This document shows positions 35,912 to 45,650 of a DNA stretch of 64,000 nt, one piece after another. The stretch is from Opitutaceae bacterium EW11 (GTDB lineage: Bacteria > Verrucomicrobiota > Verrucomicrobiia > Opitutales > Opitutaceae), in NCBI GenBank assembly GCA_003054665.1, contig QAYY01000013.1, positions 124,001 to 188,000 of the forward strand. The letters are read 5' to 3'. Below the pieces are notes generated by a model, which did not search any database, was not told where the DNA came from, and saw nothing but the letters and a program-made list of their open reading frames with translations. Position 1 is the first letter of the stretch. Every line of letters starts with the position of its first letter. The translations under genes and the position numbers were made by a program.

Positions 35912-37345
35912 TCAGGAGAATACTCGACGGAGGGCGAACGGTATCAGCAGGACGGCGACGATCGCCTGGTAAAGCGAGGCGAGCCAGATGCTGAGGGTGA
36001 ATTCGGTCTGAAAGCTCCAGGCCAGCAGCACCACGAGGGTGAGTCCTCCGTAGCTGAAAAGGGAGGCTCCGGCCGACCACGCGTGCAGTTTCTTGATCGC
36101 GGCGGCGAGGAGCGCGGCGACGGCCGCGACGCCATAGAAGCCGAAGTTCGCGTACGCTTCGGTGAGCATGCCGAAGCCGATGGTCGTCTTCTGCGTGTCC
36201 TCCTCGGTTTGGAGGCCGTAGTAGACGGCGAGCCGGCTCGTGCTCACGTGGCCGAGCGGCTTCTCCGGCCAGAAGATCCGAGGGACAAACTGGGCGGGGA
36301 TGTCGCGATAGGTTTCGCCTTCAAGGAAGGGCTGCTGGGCCGGCGTTGTGCTGACGACGAGGCACATCAGGTGAAAGAGCGAAGTGCGGTCGATCAGCTT
36401 GGCGGCGATTCGTCCCTCCTCATCGTTCCGAAAACGAATTCCGTAGCCGATCCATTCCTGAAAGAAGGCGGGGAGTTCGGTCACCGTGGGAGTGCGGCGT
36501 TCGGGTTCCCAATACCGGGCCCGCATTTCGGGTTTCCCGTTGTGCAGCACCGCGATTCCCAGGAGCAGCGAGCCGGCGATCACGAGAGGAAGGCGGCCGC
36601 TGCTGGAAACGTATCCGACGAGTGCGAGAAGGAGCGTCGAAACGGCGCCGACGAGGAACAACGTCGACATCATGCCGACGCACTGGACGGCCAGATTCCC
36701 GACGAAGAACGCGCGTTCGCCGGCGGTGAGCTGACGGGCTCCGAGCCGCCGGCTCATGATGAAGGTGCAGACGATCCCGACGCCGAAGAAAATCGCCCGG
36801 AGGATGCTCTCCAGCTGGTTCGGTATCCAGGTCGTGAACGTGCTCGCCAGCACGTAGCCGGTGTTGAGGACCATGCCGTAGGAGAGCCAACGGCTCACGT
36901 CGCCGGCGATGATCTCGTCTCGCCAGAACGGATGCGTGGACGGTCGGCCTCCGCATATTTCGTACACCGCGATCGCCACGACCTGAAAGAGAAGCACCGC
37001 CAGCGCCGCAGTGGTCACGTCCTCCGGCGAATAGTAGATCAGTTCGCGATGCCCGTTCAGGAGCGGAAAGGCATAGGCATTCGCGGTTGTCAGGAGGAGC
37101 ACCTCGAAAATCGGCAAACTGGAGAGGCCGCGTCTGGCCCAGAGCAGGCCGGGCAGGGTCGCGAAAAAGAGAATGGCCAGACCGAGCGGCAGGTGAAGCG
37201 GGTCGCGGACCTCGGCGTTGAACCACAGGTAACCCTCGAGGCCGACGAGTGCCGCGACGGCCGACCAGAACACGCCCTTGTGCCCCGGACCGCGAACGGG
37301 CGCGGAGGGGACGGCATTGGCCGGGATATCAGACTGTGGGGGCAT
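35912..37345 (-). CDS. Wzy-like polysaccharide repeat-unit polymerase
   Basis: A 477-residue membrane protein with about 11-12 hydrophobic helices. It is recognised by a periplasmic loop that reads YRDIPAQFVPRIFWPEKPLG and then TTIGFGMLTEAYANFGFYGV. This arrangement is typical of O-antigen/EPS polymerases that link lipid-carried repeat units in the periplasm. The name rests on this loop and topology only. It overlaps the upstream GT4 by 17 bases and lies 5 bases before the next, tight coupling within the operon. Confidence 0.7.
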   Translation of the reverse strand: MPPQSDIPANAVPSAPVRGPGHKGVFWSAVAALVGLEGYLWFNAEVRDPLHLPLGLAILFFATLPGLLWARRGLSSLPIFEVLLLTTANAYAFPLLNGHRELIYYSPEDVTTAALAVLLFQVVAIAVYEICGGRPSTHPFWRDEIIAGDVSRWLSYGMVLNTGYVLASTFTTWIPNQLESILRAIFFGVGIVCTFIMSRRLGARQLTAGERAFFVGNLAVQCVGMMSTLFLVGAVSTLLLALVGYVSSSGRLPLVIAGSLLLGIAVLHNGKPEMRARYWEPERRTPTVTELPAFFQEWIGYGIRFRNDEEGRIAAKLIDRTSLFHLMCLVVSTTPAQQPFLEGETYRDIPAQFVPRIFWPEKPLGHVSTSRLAVYYGLQTEEDTQKTTIGFGMLTEAYANFGFYGVAAVAALLAAAIKKLHAWSAGASLFSYGGLTLVVLLAWSFQTEFTLSIWLASLYQAIVAVLLIPFALRRVFS

Positions 37346-38702
37346 CGGGCGGGCGTAGGGCGACGTCGAACAAAGCTGCCTGCTTGGCGGTGAGCGTGCG
37401 AGCCAAGTATTCCCGGCGGAAGAGGTCGTCGTTCCTCACCGGCAGCAGAGACGCCGCGGTTCCGGCAAGAGTCGCGCGGAAAAACGCATGCAGGAGCTGA
37501 ACGGTCGACGAGGAATCGGCCGAGTTTTCGAAGGTGACCAGATACGAGCAGTTCAACTCCCGCAGAATCGTCTCGAGGCAGCTGTTTCTGAATACGAGAG
37601 CGAGGATCGGACGCCCGCTGAGGTAGTACGGGTAGATCTTGGAGGGTGAGTACGCCAGGTCGCTCGAGCCGAGCAGCAGGAGGACATCGGCGTCCGCCTG
37701 CACGCGCAGGGTTTCCAGATGACCCAGACGCGCGGGGTATTCCGTCACCAGATCGGCAATACCGGCCTTTTCCGCCAGAGGCAGGATCGAGGGTCGCGCG
37801 AGATCGCGCGGAGCGTAGCTCGTGCCGAGGAACTCGAAGCGGAGGCGCGACGCCGCTGCCGGCTCCGTGGCGCGGAATTGGCGGGCGGCTTCGAAGAGGA
37901 GGCTCACGGCGTGCGGCGTAATCGGTCCGGCCGCGCCCGTGTAGACGAAACGCACTGCGGGCCCGCTTGCGGAGTCGGGTGCGCGTTCCGCGGAGGCGTC
38001 TTGGGCCCGGGCAATTTCAAGGTCGCGTTCGCTCGCGCCGAAATGCAGCACCTCGCTCGGCACGGAGGAGAACCAGGCGTAGCGGCGGCGAAGATCGAAG
38101 AGGTATTCGGCGGATACGCTGATAAAAGCGGCGACACGGCGGAACGACCACTCCTCCAGCAGCCAAGCCTGGAAACGCGCAAACTGGTATTTCCACCCGC
38201 CCGGGGGACGCCGCACTCCGGGACGTTCATAGTAGTCGGTCCTCCACGGATCCTGAAGATCGACGACGTAAGGCACGCCGCAGAGCCGGCGCCAAATCCG
38301 GCCGAGGGGCAGGGTGACGAACTGTGTCGTGCTGAACAGGACCAGGTCGATTTTCTCCCGCCGGATTGTCCGAACTCCGACGAACAGCAGCGGAAACCAG
38401 GCGCGCAGACCGAGGTTGCCCAGTCCCAGGAGCCGCGCGAATCGGAGCGGCAGCGCCCCGCAGCGGCGGATCGTCACGTCGGGCGGAAGCGTCGCGAGCA
38501 GTCCGTCTTCCCGCGTCTCGGGGATGTGCCGCGGATCGACCGTGAGGACGATCGGCTCCCAGCCGAACTCGCGGTAGTGAGGCAGACTCATGCGAACCCG
38601 CTGGGAGTCCGGGGTGCTGATAGGCGCAAACGCCGGACTCACGATCAGCACACGTTTCCGCGGCGGCGAATCGGGGGAGGATGCGGGGACCGGAGGGCTC
38701 AT
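37329..38702 (-). CDS. Glycosyltransferase family 4-like (GT-B)
   Basis: From the ATG at 38702 it is 457 residues. A disordered Pro/Ser N-terminus is followed by RVLIVSPAFAPISTPDSQRV and FVTLPLGRIWRRLCGVPYVV, then DLQDPWRTDYYERPG, a typical GT4 acceptor-domain block. The donor domain has RFVYTGAAGPITPHAVSLL and, in place of the usual EX7E, YSPSKIYPYYLSGRPILAL, as in glycosyltransferases of exosortase-type clusters. It overlaps the polymerase start by 17 bases. Donor and acceptor are unknown. Confidence 0.75.
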   Translation of the reverse strand: MSPPVPASSPDSPPRKRVLIVSPAFAPISTPDSQRVRMSLPHYREFGWEPIVLTVDPRHIPETREDGLLATLPPDVTIRRCGALPLRFARLLGLGNLGLRAWFPLLFVGVRTIRREKIDLVLFSTTQFVTLPLGRIWRRLCGVPYVVDLQDPWRTDYYERPGVRRPPGGWKYQFARFQAWLLEEWSFRRVAAFISVSAEYLFDLRRRYAWFSSVPSEVLHFGASERDLEIARAQDASAERAPDSASGPAVRFVYTGAAGPITPHAVSLLFEAARQFRATEPAAASRLRFEFLGTSYAPRDLARPSILPLAEKAGIADLVTEYPARLGHLETLRVQADADVLLLLGSSDLAYSPSKIYPYYLSGRPILALVFRNSCLETILRELNCSYLVTFENSADSSSTVQLLHAFFRATLAGTAASLLPVRNDDLFRREYLARTLTAKQAALFDVALRPPDAPTV

Positions 38703-38707
38703 CGGAT

Positions 38708-39757
38708 TCACACGCCGTGCCGTGCGGCCGGGTCCAGCATCTGCTGATACAGACTGAGGTACTGCTCGGCGCAGACGCTGGCGCTGAACTGCGCCTCGAC
38801 CACGGCCCGGCAAGCGGCGCGGTCGAGAAACCGGAGCCGGCCGACGGCGACTGCGCCGTCCTGCTCGTCGGTGACGAAGTACCCGGTGCGGCCGGGCTCC
38901 ACGATCTCCGGCAGAGCGCCTCGCGAGCAAGCAAGCACCGGAGTGCCGGTGGCCATCGCCTCGACGAACACGATGCCGAACGGTTCGTCCCACTGCACGG
39001 GGACCACGAGCGCGGCGGCCGAGCCCAGCAGGACGTTCTTCTGCGCGTCGTCGACCTCGCCGATCCACTCGATGCCGTTTTTCCCCAGGTGTGGCGCGAT
39101 CTGCAGGTCGAAATAGGCGGCCTCGGGTCCGCTCGTCATCCGGTTCCCCGCGAGAATCAGGCGCCGTCCCGCTCGGCGGGCGATGGCGATCGCGAGGTGC
39201 GGACCCTTGATCGATTCGATCCGGCTGAGAAACACGAGCGGCGCGTCGTCCGGCACGCGGGCGACGAACGTGTACCGTTCAACGTTGACGAAGTTGGGAA
39301 TGGCGCGCCAGGCACCGCCGCCGCGCCGGCCTTGTGCACAGATGAATTCGCTGCATCCGGTGAACCGCAGCGATCCTTGCGCCAGGCGTCGCGCCGTGCG
39401 CACCTGGCGGGCGCCGACCTCCCGCTGGTACGACATCACTTTGGCCGCGCCGCCCGGAAGAATCACCGAGAGGTAGGCGAGCCGGGAAAAGCTGTGGACG
39501 AGGTCCGGCCTGAAACTCCGCACGGCACGGCGAAGCGCAAACGCGTTTCTCACCGTGCCGGACAGCGACCGCATCTGCTCCGACGGCCAGGCGAAACGCG
39601 CGTCGGCTTCGCAGGCGGAACCGGCCTTGGAAAGAAGGGCGACGGTGTGTCCAAGCTTCCGATACTCCCGCACGAGCCCGGCTACGATCCGCTCGATCCC
39701 GCCATAGCCGAGCGGCGGGACGGGCAGCATCGGATCTGCAGTGAGGAGAAGTTTCAT
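38708..39757 (-). CDS. Glycosyltransferase family 4
   Basis: From the ATG at 39757 it is 349 residues. It starts MKLLLTADPMLPVPPLGYGG and has the GT4 acceptor signature GGIERIVAGLVREYRKLGH. The donor part shows PLVFLSRIESIKGPHLAIAI and the complete EX7E motif DEPFGIVFVEAMATGTPVLA. It lies 5 bases from the next GT gene and 76 bases from the previous one. The longer frame to 40027 runs into the neighbouring gene. Only family membership can be claimed. Confidence 0.87.
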   Translation of the reverse strand: MKLLLTADPMLPVPPLGYGGIERIVAGLVREYRKLGHTVALLSKAGSACEADARFAWPSEQMRSLSGTVRNAFALRRAVRSFRPDLVHSFSRLAYLSVILPGGAAKVMSYQREVGARQVRTARRLAQGSLRFTGCSEFICAQGRRGGGAWRAIPNFVNVERYTFVARVPDDAPLVFLSRIESIKGPHLAIAIARRAGRRLILAGNRMTSGPEAAYFDLQIAPHLGKNGIEWIGEVDDAQKNVLLGSAAALVVPVQWDEPFGIVFVEAMATGTPVLACSRGALPEIVEPGRTGYFVTDEQDGAVAVGRLRFLDRAACRAVVEAQFSASVCAEQYLSLYQQMLDPAARHGV

Positions 39758-39833
39758 CTCGGGAATACCACCGCCGGACGCGGCGAAAAGGCGGCGCGTC
39801 GGACACGCGCCGGCCTGGGCTGCGCGGAAGAAA

Positions 39834-41108
39834 TCATGCGCCGAGGATCGCGAGCGTCCGGGCCGCGTGGCTGAAAACCGCGTCGATGGTGCGGAGCAGC
39901 GAGATCTGCTCCACCTCCCAATTGAAGCGCGTTTGGGCGAGCCGCCAGGCTTCGGCACGCGCCGTGGCGCGGCGCAGCGGGCTCGCGAAGTAGGAGTCCA
40001 GCTCGGTCGCGGCCTTGGCGGGTTCATCGAGATTGAGCATCACGGCGGAGCTCCCCAACTCCGGCGCCAACTGCAGCTGAGCCTGCGTAGGCGTGAGGGC
40101 GATCGGAAGGCCGGCGAGGAGGTAGGTGAAAATCTTGTTCGTCAGGCAAAGGTCGCGGTTGGCGGGTTTCGTCTGTTCGAGCGAGAGTCCGAGATCGTAG
40201 TGAGTGGCGAGGCGCGCCATTTCGCTGGAGGGGGCCGTGGGCAGAATCTCGATCTTGCCCGTGAAACCGACTGTCGCGGCGATCCCGAGCAGGTCGTCGA
40301 CGAAATCGCCGGCCGGAATGCCTCGGAGGTACAGTTCGCAGTGTGTCTTCATCCGGGCGAGCGTCAGGATGACCTGCTCCAGCCCGCGCCCGGGTCCGAT
40401 TGTCTGGGAAAACCAATACAGCTTCGCCGGTTTACGGGGATCCGTGAGAACCGCCGGCGCCTCGGCGGGCGCCTCGGAGAGCGGAAAGACGTTCAAGATC
40501 GGGACCGGCGGATCGATGGAGTACTTGGTCGAATATGCATGGCTGATCAGCGGCGATGCCGCGGTCATGCAACAACAGCCGGGGAGGAGGGCTGCCTCGA
40601 TCGTGCCGACGATTGCGGCGTCCGCGGCGTTCTCCACGACTGCTGTCGTCTCTGCGCTATGAAAGTCCTCCGCGTCGAAGGCATATCGGGCTTTCCGGGC
40701 GCCGGCCGCGATCGCCGCCGCGGCGAGCCCCGCGATGCCGTGGCCGATGTACAGATCCGCGTCGATCTTCTTGGCGGCCATTGCGAGCAGCCCGATCGCC
40801 GGATGGCAGGCGCGCATCGCGGTCGTGAGCTTCGGCTGCTTTGTCCGCGCGACTTTGCGGTGCGCGAGCTTTCGCCGCGCCTTGGCGAGCAACACGCGCG
40901 GACCGGTGACGTAATACACGGTGGTGCGGTCCCACGTCGCGGCGCTGTAGATCTCACGGTCGAGAGCGTCGAGCGGCTCGAAGTACCAGCCCGCCACCAC
41001 GTGCACGCTGTGACCCGCGGCCTGCAGTGCGTTCGCCTCCTTGACCAGACGAGGGTTGGCGGCGACATGGCTCGGAGAAACGAGGCAAATGCGGCGCGGT
41101 GTAGGCAC
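39834..41108 (-). CDS. Putative GT-B glycosyltransferase
   Basis: From the GTG at 41108 it is 424 residues, beginning (M)PTPRRICLVSPSHVAANPRL. The N-domain has NALQAAGHSVHVVAGWY, and the C-domain has KPAKLYWFSQTIGPGRGLEQ and LCLTNKIFTYLLAGLPIALT, which occupies the place of the GT4 EX7E region. This degenerate motif is common in GT4-like proteins of exopolysaccharide clusters. A long frame reaching 41708 is antisense-free but lies over the neighbour's coding region and is rejected. It sits between gaps of 130 and 76 bases, the widest in the operon. Confidence 0.65.
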   Translation of the reverse strand: MPTPRRICLVSPSHVAANPRLVKEANALQAAGHSVHVVAGWYFEPLDALDREIYSAATWDRTTVYYVTGPRVLLAKARRKLAHRKVARTKQPKLTTAMRACHPAIGLLAMAAKKIDADLYIGHGIAGLAAAAIAAGARKARYAFDAEDFHSAETTAVVENAADAAIVGTIEAALLPGCCCMTAASPLISHAYSTKYSIDPPVPILNVFPLSEAPAEAPAVLTDPRKPAKLYWFSQTIGPGRGLEQVILTLARMKTHCELYLRGIPAGDFVDDLLGIAATVGFTGKIEILPTAPSSEMARLATHYDLGLSLEQTKPANRDLCLTNKIFTYLLAGLPIALTPTQAQLQLAPELGSSAVMLNLDEPAKAATELDSYFASPLRRATARAEAWRLAQTRFNWEVEQISLLRTIDAVFSHAARTLAILGA

Positions 41109-41238
41109 GGTGGTTGTTTGAACAAGTATCTGTGGCCTGGGAGGTTGTCGATTCCGGAAGCGTGCAGAGGCGCGAAAAACCCGAAGGCACACCAGCGGGA
41201 TTCGACCGCCGCAGTTTCGTCGCGGAGGTGGGCCGACT

Positions 41239-42504
41239 CTACGCCCCGACGGCCCGACGCAGAGCGGCGCGATAATCGCTCCATTGCCAGCGAGCTGCTG
41301 TATCCAGCGCGGATTCGCGCAGCGCGGACAACCGTTCCGGAGCGGCGGAGAGTTCGGCCAGACGCGCACCGAGAGTTTCGGCGTCCGCCGCCGGAACGAG
41401 AAAGCCGTTCTCGCCTGAGCGGAGAAGATCCGCTGCGCCGGCGCGATCCGTCGTGATGACGGGCAGTCCCTGCGACCAGGCTTCGGTGACCACCATGCCG
41501 AAACCGTCGCAGAGTGTGGGGAAAACCAGCGCGTCGGCGTCGCGAAATACCGCCAGCAGATCGTCGCGCGAAACCGGTCCGTGGCAGGTGACTCCGGAAG
41601 GAAGGGGCGCCAGAACCGATGGCGGCAGTGCGACCGTGCCGTAGACGTCGAGCGTTGCGAGCCGCCCGAGGTCGTGCGTCCTCCACGCCTGCAGAAGGTA
41701 GTGAGCACCCTTTCTCACGCTGAACGTCCCAGCCCACACAAAACGGGTGGGACCCGAGCGGCGTGCCGGCTTGAGCACGGCTTCACGCCGAGCCGGAGGC
41801 GGCGCTCCGTAGGGGATCACGCGAATCTTGGATACGTCGCGGCCGTCGGCGGCGAAGCTCTTCCGGGTAAACTCGGAGGCCACGATCGCCAGATCAGCCG
41901 CTTCCCACTCGGCTCGTCGATGGGCGGTGCGGCGCTCCTCGAGGGAGGCGGTGTGCCGGGAGTAGGGTGTTTTGAGCTCGGGAAACCGCTCCAACTCGGC
42001 GCGGAGCAGCCCTTCGACGAAGGCGGGCTCGGGAGCGGGGAGATCGTACCAGCGGCGGAGGCCGAGCTGCCTCGCGCGCTCGAAGACGGTCAGGCAGCCG
42101 AATTCGTATCCGTACACCGCCGACAGAGCCGGCTTCAACTCGCGGGCGACACGTCGCGCGAAGGCGCGTTCGCCACGCTCCCAGGCGAGATCCGTCCATC
42201 GCGCGGTGCGATCCACCGCGCCCACCGCGAGACGGAAAAGTTCGTTCCAGGGGAAAGAGCGAACGAATCCCGGGGGCACTTCCGTCACGGCTCTCCGCTG
42301 GAGTTTCCGCCGCAGGTCGACGCCTGCGGCGCGGGCCGCCGCGACCGCCGCGCGCTGGCCGAGGCTCGTCGGATTGGCGCGAAGGCCGGTGCAGAAGCAC
42401 GCCAGCAGATCGGCCTCGAAGAACGCCCGCGCAGCCTGTTGCACGAACGGCGCCACGCTGGGGTGGAAAACGAGAACGGACCGAGGCTGGAGTCGATCGT
42501 TCAT
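41239..42504 (-). CDS. Glycosyltransferase family 4
   Basis: From the ATG at 42504 it is 421 residues. The N-terminal half is GT-B acceptor-like (VLVFHPSVAPFVQQAARAFF). The C-terminal half has the donor block TRFVWAGTFSVRKGAHYLLQ and the EX7E-like CDGFGMVVTEAWSQGLPVIT. DRAGAADLLRSGENGFLVPA also fits GT4. It is joined to the upstream gene by an ATGA overlap (42501-42504). A longer frame up to 42786 lacks the family N-terminus and overlaps that neighbour. Confidence 0.87.
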   Translation of the reverse strand: MNDRLQPRSVLVFHPSVAPFVQQAARAFFEADLLACFCTGLRANPTSLGQRAAVAAARAAGVDLRRKLQRRAVTEVPPGFVRSFPWNELFRLAVGAVDRTARWTDLAWERGERAFARRVARELKPALSAVYGYEFGCLTVFERARQLGLRRWYDLPAPEPAFVEGLLRAELERFPELKTPYSRHTASLEERRTAHRRAEWEAADLAIVASEFTRKSFAADGRDVSKIRVIPYGAPPPARREAVLKPARRSGPTRFVWAGTFSVRKGAHYLLQAWRTHDLGRLATLDVYGTVALPPSVLAPLPSGVTCHGPVSRDDLLAVFRDADALVFPTLCDGFGMVVTEAWSQGLPVITTDRAGAADLLRSGENGFLVPAADAETLGARLAELSAAPERLSALRESALDTAARWQWSDYRAALRRAVGA

Positions 42505-43517
42505 GCGCTGGGCCGGGGCGTCGCGCGGTGCGGTTGGGCCTCGTCGACCAGCTGCACGAAATGCTCCGCGCATTTCTCGAGCGTGAGGTTTTCGAGAATG
42601 TAGTCGCGGGGCGCGTAGCCGCCGGCGTTCAGCTTCTCCCAAAAAACGGGCATCGCGCGCCGGTATTCGTCGAAGTCGCGAAAACGTTCGCCGCAACGCG
42701 CGTCGAAGTAGGGCACCGACGTCGCCGGAATCTCCGGCTGGCCCCAGCGAAAGCGCGCGGGGTCCTGGACAAGGCCGGGATCCCACGCGAGAACCGGCAC
42801 GCCCGACGAGAGGGCCTCCTGGTAGGCGAGGCCCTGGCTCTCGTGGGCGGAAAACACCAGCATCGCTCTGCAGGCGGAGAGCGCTTCGCGGTACTCCGAA
42901 CGGGTGTAGGTGCCGTAGCGGAGAGTGCGATACGTGAGTCCACGACCATTCAAGTCACCCAGGATCGGATCGAGAAGGTCGAGCTGCCGTTGGTCGCGGT
43001 CCCAGTGGATCTTGTCGTAGATCAGGAAATCGAACGACTTCGAAGGCCGCTGCGGCGGCGTCCAGGAAGCGGTGTCGATTCCGACGGGCCAGATCCGGCA
43101 GCGCTCGCCGAACCACGGGCGGTAGACGGCGTCGCACCAGGCCGAATGCTGAAGGTAACGCACGACCGGATACTCCTGGCAGAGATCGGGCCATTCGGAA
43201 GGGTGGGTCATCAAGCCGATCCCGGCCACGATCGGGTTCGGCTGGCGGTAACCGGCCAGGCAGCTTCGACCCCGGCCCAGGACGGCCACCCGGTCGTCGG
43301 GGCGGAGGCGGTCGAACGGCAGGTTGACTTCGTGCTGAATCCCGAGCCGCCCGAGCCCGAGCCGTAGATTGATGAAGACCGTGTCCAGCCCTCCCGGGCG
43401 GGGCTTGCCTCTCACGATTCGGCGCACCAGAGGACGCACGTAGCGGTCGCCGGGAAGCCAGCGGTCGCGCTCCGGTTCGCCGAGGTAATAGAGGCACAGC
43501 CGGCTCATGGCTTCCAT
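42501..43517 (-). CDS. Glycosyltransferase family 1/4-like protein
   Basis: 338 residues; a second ATG at 43508 is equally possible. It carries GLDTVFINLRLGLGRLGIQH at the start and IYDKIHWDRDQRQ in the middle. The C-terminal part has SACRAMLVFSAHESQGLAYQ and EALSSGVPVLAWDPGL, which matches the nucleotide-sugar region of GT-B enzymes. No characterised subgroup is recognised. It couples to the next GT4 by ATGA and lies 31 bases after the CgeB-like gene. It is probably one of the sequential transferases of the repeat. Confidence 0.7.
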   Translation of the reverse strand: MEAMSRLCLYYLGEPERDRWLPGDRYVRPLVRRIVRGKPRPGGLDTVFINLRLGLGRLGIQHEVNLPFDRLRPDDRVAVLGRGRSCLAGYRQPNPIVAGIGLMTHPSEWPDLCQEYPVVRYLQHSAWCDAVYRPWFGERCRIWPVGIDTASWTPPQRPSKSFDFLIYDKIHWDRDQRQLDLLDPILGDLNGRGLTYRTLRYGTYTRSEYREALSACRAMLVFSAHESQGLAYQEALSSGVPVLAWDPGLVQDPARFRWGQPEIPATSVPYFDARCGERFRDFDEYRRAMPVFWEKLNAGGYAPRDYILENLTLEKCAEHFVQLVDEAQPHRATPRPSA

Positions 43518-43548
43518 CGGCGCGAGTTCAGGTCGTGCGACGGGAGGC

Positions 43549-44697
43549 TCATTTCACGCCGAGGAAGGCGCTGATCCTCCCGATGGAACGCGCGATGGTG
43601 TGCTCCGAAAGCGCGCGGCGTTGCGCAGCTTGGCGAAGCGCCTTCCGGCGCTCGGCGTCGGCGAGCAATCCGCCCACCGTCGCGGCGAGTTCTTCCGGCG
43701 TTCGGTAGGCGAGCACCTCTTTCTCCAGATCGTAAAGCCGGTCGAGACCGGGCGCCCATTCGGTGACGTAGCAAGCTCCGGTCATCGGCGCCTCGATGTC
43801 GCGAAGCCGCGAATACGAAGCAGGCGTGTCGAACGGATGCCGAAAACTGGGAAACCGATTCACGCCCACGGCGACGGAGGCGCCGCGAAGGGTGCGAAGC
43901 AGTTCCTCGCCGGAGGCCGGCGCAGTGCGGATGTGCGGCCCGAGCACGGCGCGAAACCGGGAGCTTGCTCCGCGATAGCTGAGCTTGTTAGGCAGCGCGC
44001 GCCAGCCGTCGCGGCGCACGAGCGTCCACTGGTTGGCGAGGGCGCGCGACCAGGAACGTGTTTCCGGAGCGGGTTTGTCGAAGCCGCTTTCCGCCCAGCT
44101 GCCCCCGCGAATCTCGAGGGGCATGCCGAGCGCGACCGCCTGGCCCAGGAGCACTTCGCGAAGGATGTCGTGGGTGCCGATGAAAGTCGGCGGAAGGGTC
44201 TCCGTGTCGGGCGGCGTGCGGGCCCACGCCGGCACCCACGCCGGCATGGGAGCGTGAACGCAGGGCCACCCGGCCATTTCATACCAAGCGACGGCTTCGA
44301 ACTCAGGGACCCAGTGGAGCGCAAACGGGCGAAACTCGGCGGGCGGTTCGCGAAACTCGCGGACGTTGTCGCAGAAGAAATTCACGCACGGAACGCCCGC
44401 AGCCTGGATCTCGGCCACCGCGCCGGCCGCCACCTGCGAAGGGAAAAAATAGCCGAGCAGGAGATCGGGGCGCTGGTCTCGGGCGAACTTTGTCGTCGCG
44501 CTCCAGCTTTCGTCGAGCCAACGCGACCGTTCCGACGGCGAGAGCGGGAGGAGGCCGCGCGCCCAGTCGATCTGTTCGTTTTCGATCACGACATGCCCCG
44601 CTTCGGCGAGTCCGTTGCGCAGGTACTCGGCCCAGAACCCGTACGCGGGGATTGGGTACACGACCTTCGACTGTTGGGCGGCGAGAAGGATTTTCAC
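43549..44697 (-). CDS. CgeB/DUF3880-like glycosyltransferase
   Basis: From the GTG at 44697 it is 382 residues, MKILLAAQQSKVVYPIPAYG. The N-domain has PDLLLGYFFPSQVAAGAVAE and INFFCDN-like sequence (CVNFFCDNVREFREPP). The C-domain has RFPSFRHPFDTPASYSRLRD and EAPMTGACYVTEWAPGLDRL, then EEVLAYRTPEELA-like sequence, the pattern of CgeB/spore-maturation-type glycosyltransferases. Such proteins decorate surface glycans or glycoproteins in several phyla. The GTGA junction (44694-44697) couples it to the GT2 before it. Confidence 0.65.
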   Translation of the reverse strand: MKILLAAQQSKVVYPIPAYGFWAEYLRNGLAEAGHVVIENEQIDWARGLLPLSPSERSRWLDESWSATTKFARDQRPDLLLGYFFPSQVAAGAVAEIQAAGVPCVNFFCDNVREFREPPAEFRPFALHWVPEFEAVAWYEMAGWPCVHAPMPAWVPAWARTPPDTETLPPTFIGTHDILREVLLGQAVALGMPLEIRGGSWAESGFDKPAPETRSWSRALANQWTLVRRDGWRALPNKLSYRGASSRFRAVLGPHIRTAPASGEELLRTLRGASVAVGVNRFPSFRHPFDTPASYSRLRDIEAPMTGACYVTEWAPGLDRLYDLEKEVLAYRTPEELAATVGGLLADAERRKALRQAAQRRALSEHTIARSIGRISAFLGVK

Positions 44698-45650
44698 GGT
44701 CGGGATGCCGTGGCTGGCAGGAGAGTCTTCCTGAGTCGCCGGGCGATACGCCAGCCAAAGCAGCGGGCGAGCAGGTTTTCGCGCGGACCGCCGCGCGGCG
44801 GCTGGACGGAGGCGTCCAGTTCCAGCCAGCGCTGCACCGCACGGCGGACGTAATCGCCGCCTTCGGGATAATTTTCCCAGGCGAATCGGGAGAAGTTCGC
44901 CGCGCAGGCGCGACGGGTCCGGGGCGAGTTCTCGCGGGCGAGCAGTTGGCCGGCCTTCGACTCGCAGGCGCGCAGCGACGAACTCCACGCCTTTTCGCCC
45001 CGGGTGCGGCTGACGCGCTGGCCGTCATGGTTGCGGTAATACGAGCGAGCCTCAGCGGCGAAGCGCACATCGCGACTTGCGAGGACGACCCGGGCGAAAT
45101 ACTCGCCGTCGTCGTCGAGCGAGAGGGTCTCGTCCCAAAGTCCGGCCCGGTCCGCCACGGCCCGCGGGACCAGCCAGGCCGCGGGATGCATCATGCCGCC
45201 CCCGCTCCAGGAAGAGACGAGCCACTCCACGGGCGGAAGAGATGCCCAGACGGGCTCGGGAACAAAAACGGCGTCTTCCGGCGTACGGCGAAACGAGCCC
45301 CAGCTTCCGCAGGCGACGGCGTCCTGGCGATCCGCGAGGGCAGCGAACTGCTTTTCCAGTTTGTCCGGAGCGAGCAGATCGTCGGCGTCGAGAAACTGAA
45401 GAAAGTCTCCTCGCGCTTCCCGGAGGCCGCGATTGCGCGCGGAACTGGCGCCGCGATTCTCCTGCGAAAAAACCCGGAGCGCCGGCGCGGAAAACGAACG
45501 GGCGATCCCGAGAGTGCCGTCGGTCGAACCGTCGTCCACGACCACGATTTCCTTTTCCTGCCAGGTCTGCGCGACCGCGGAGCGCAGGCAATCGGCGAGC
45601 CAAGGCGCGGCGTTGCAGGCCGGGATGACGATCGAGACGAGCGGCATCAT
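44694..45650 (-). CDS. Glycosyltransferase family 2
   Basis: From the ATG at 45650 (a second ATG follows at 45647) it is 318 residues. It opens PLVSIVIPACNAAPWLADCL, with VVDDGSTDGTLGIARSF, NRGASSARNRGLREARGDF and the DADD metal motif in LQFLDADDLLAPDKLE. SLDDDGEYFARVVLASRD is the later conserved acidic block. No membrane helices, so it acts at the cytoplasmic face. ATGA overlap with the upstream gene (45647-45650) and GTGA with the next. Donor unknown. Confidence 0.9.
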   Translation of the reverse strand: MMPLVSIVIPACNAAPWLADCLRSAVAQTWQEKEIVVVDDGSTDGTLGIARSFSAPALRVFSQENRGASSARNRGLREARGDFLQFLDADDLLAPDKLEKQFAALADRQDAVACGSWGSFRRTPEDAVFVPEPVWASLPPVEWLVSSWSGGGMMHPAAWLVPRAVADRAGLWDETLSLDDDGEYFARVVLASRDVRFAAEARSYYRNHDGQRVSRTRGEKAWSSSLRACESKAGQLLARENSPRTRRACAANFSRFAWENYPEGGDYVRRAVQRWLELDASVQPPRGGPRENLLARCFGWRIARRLRKTLLPATASRP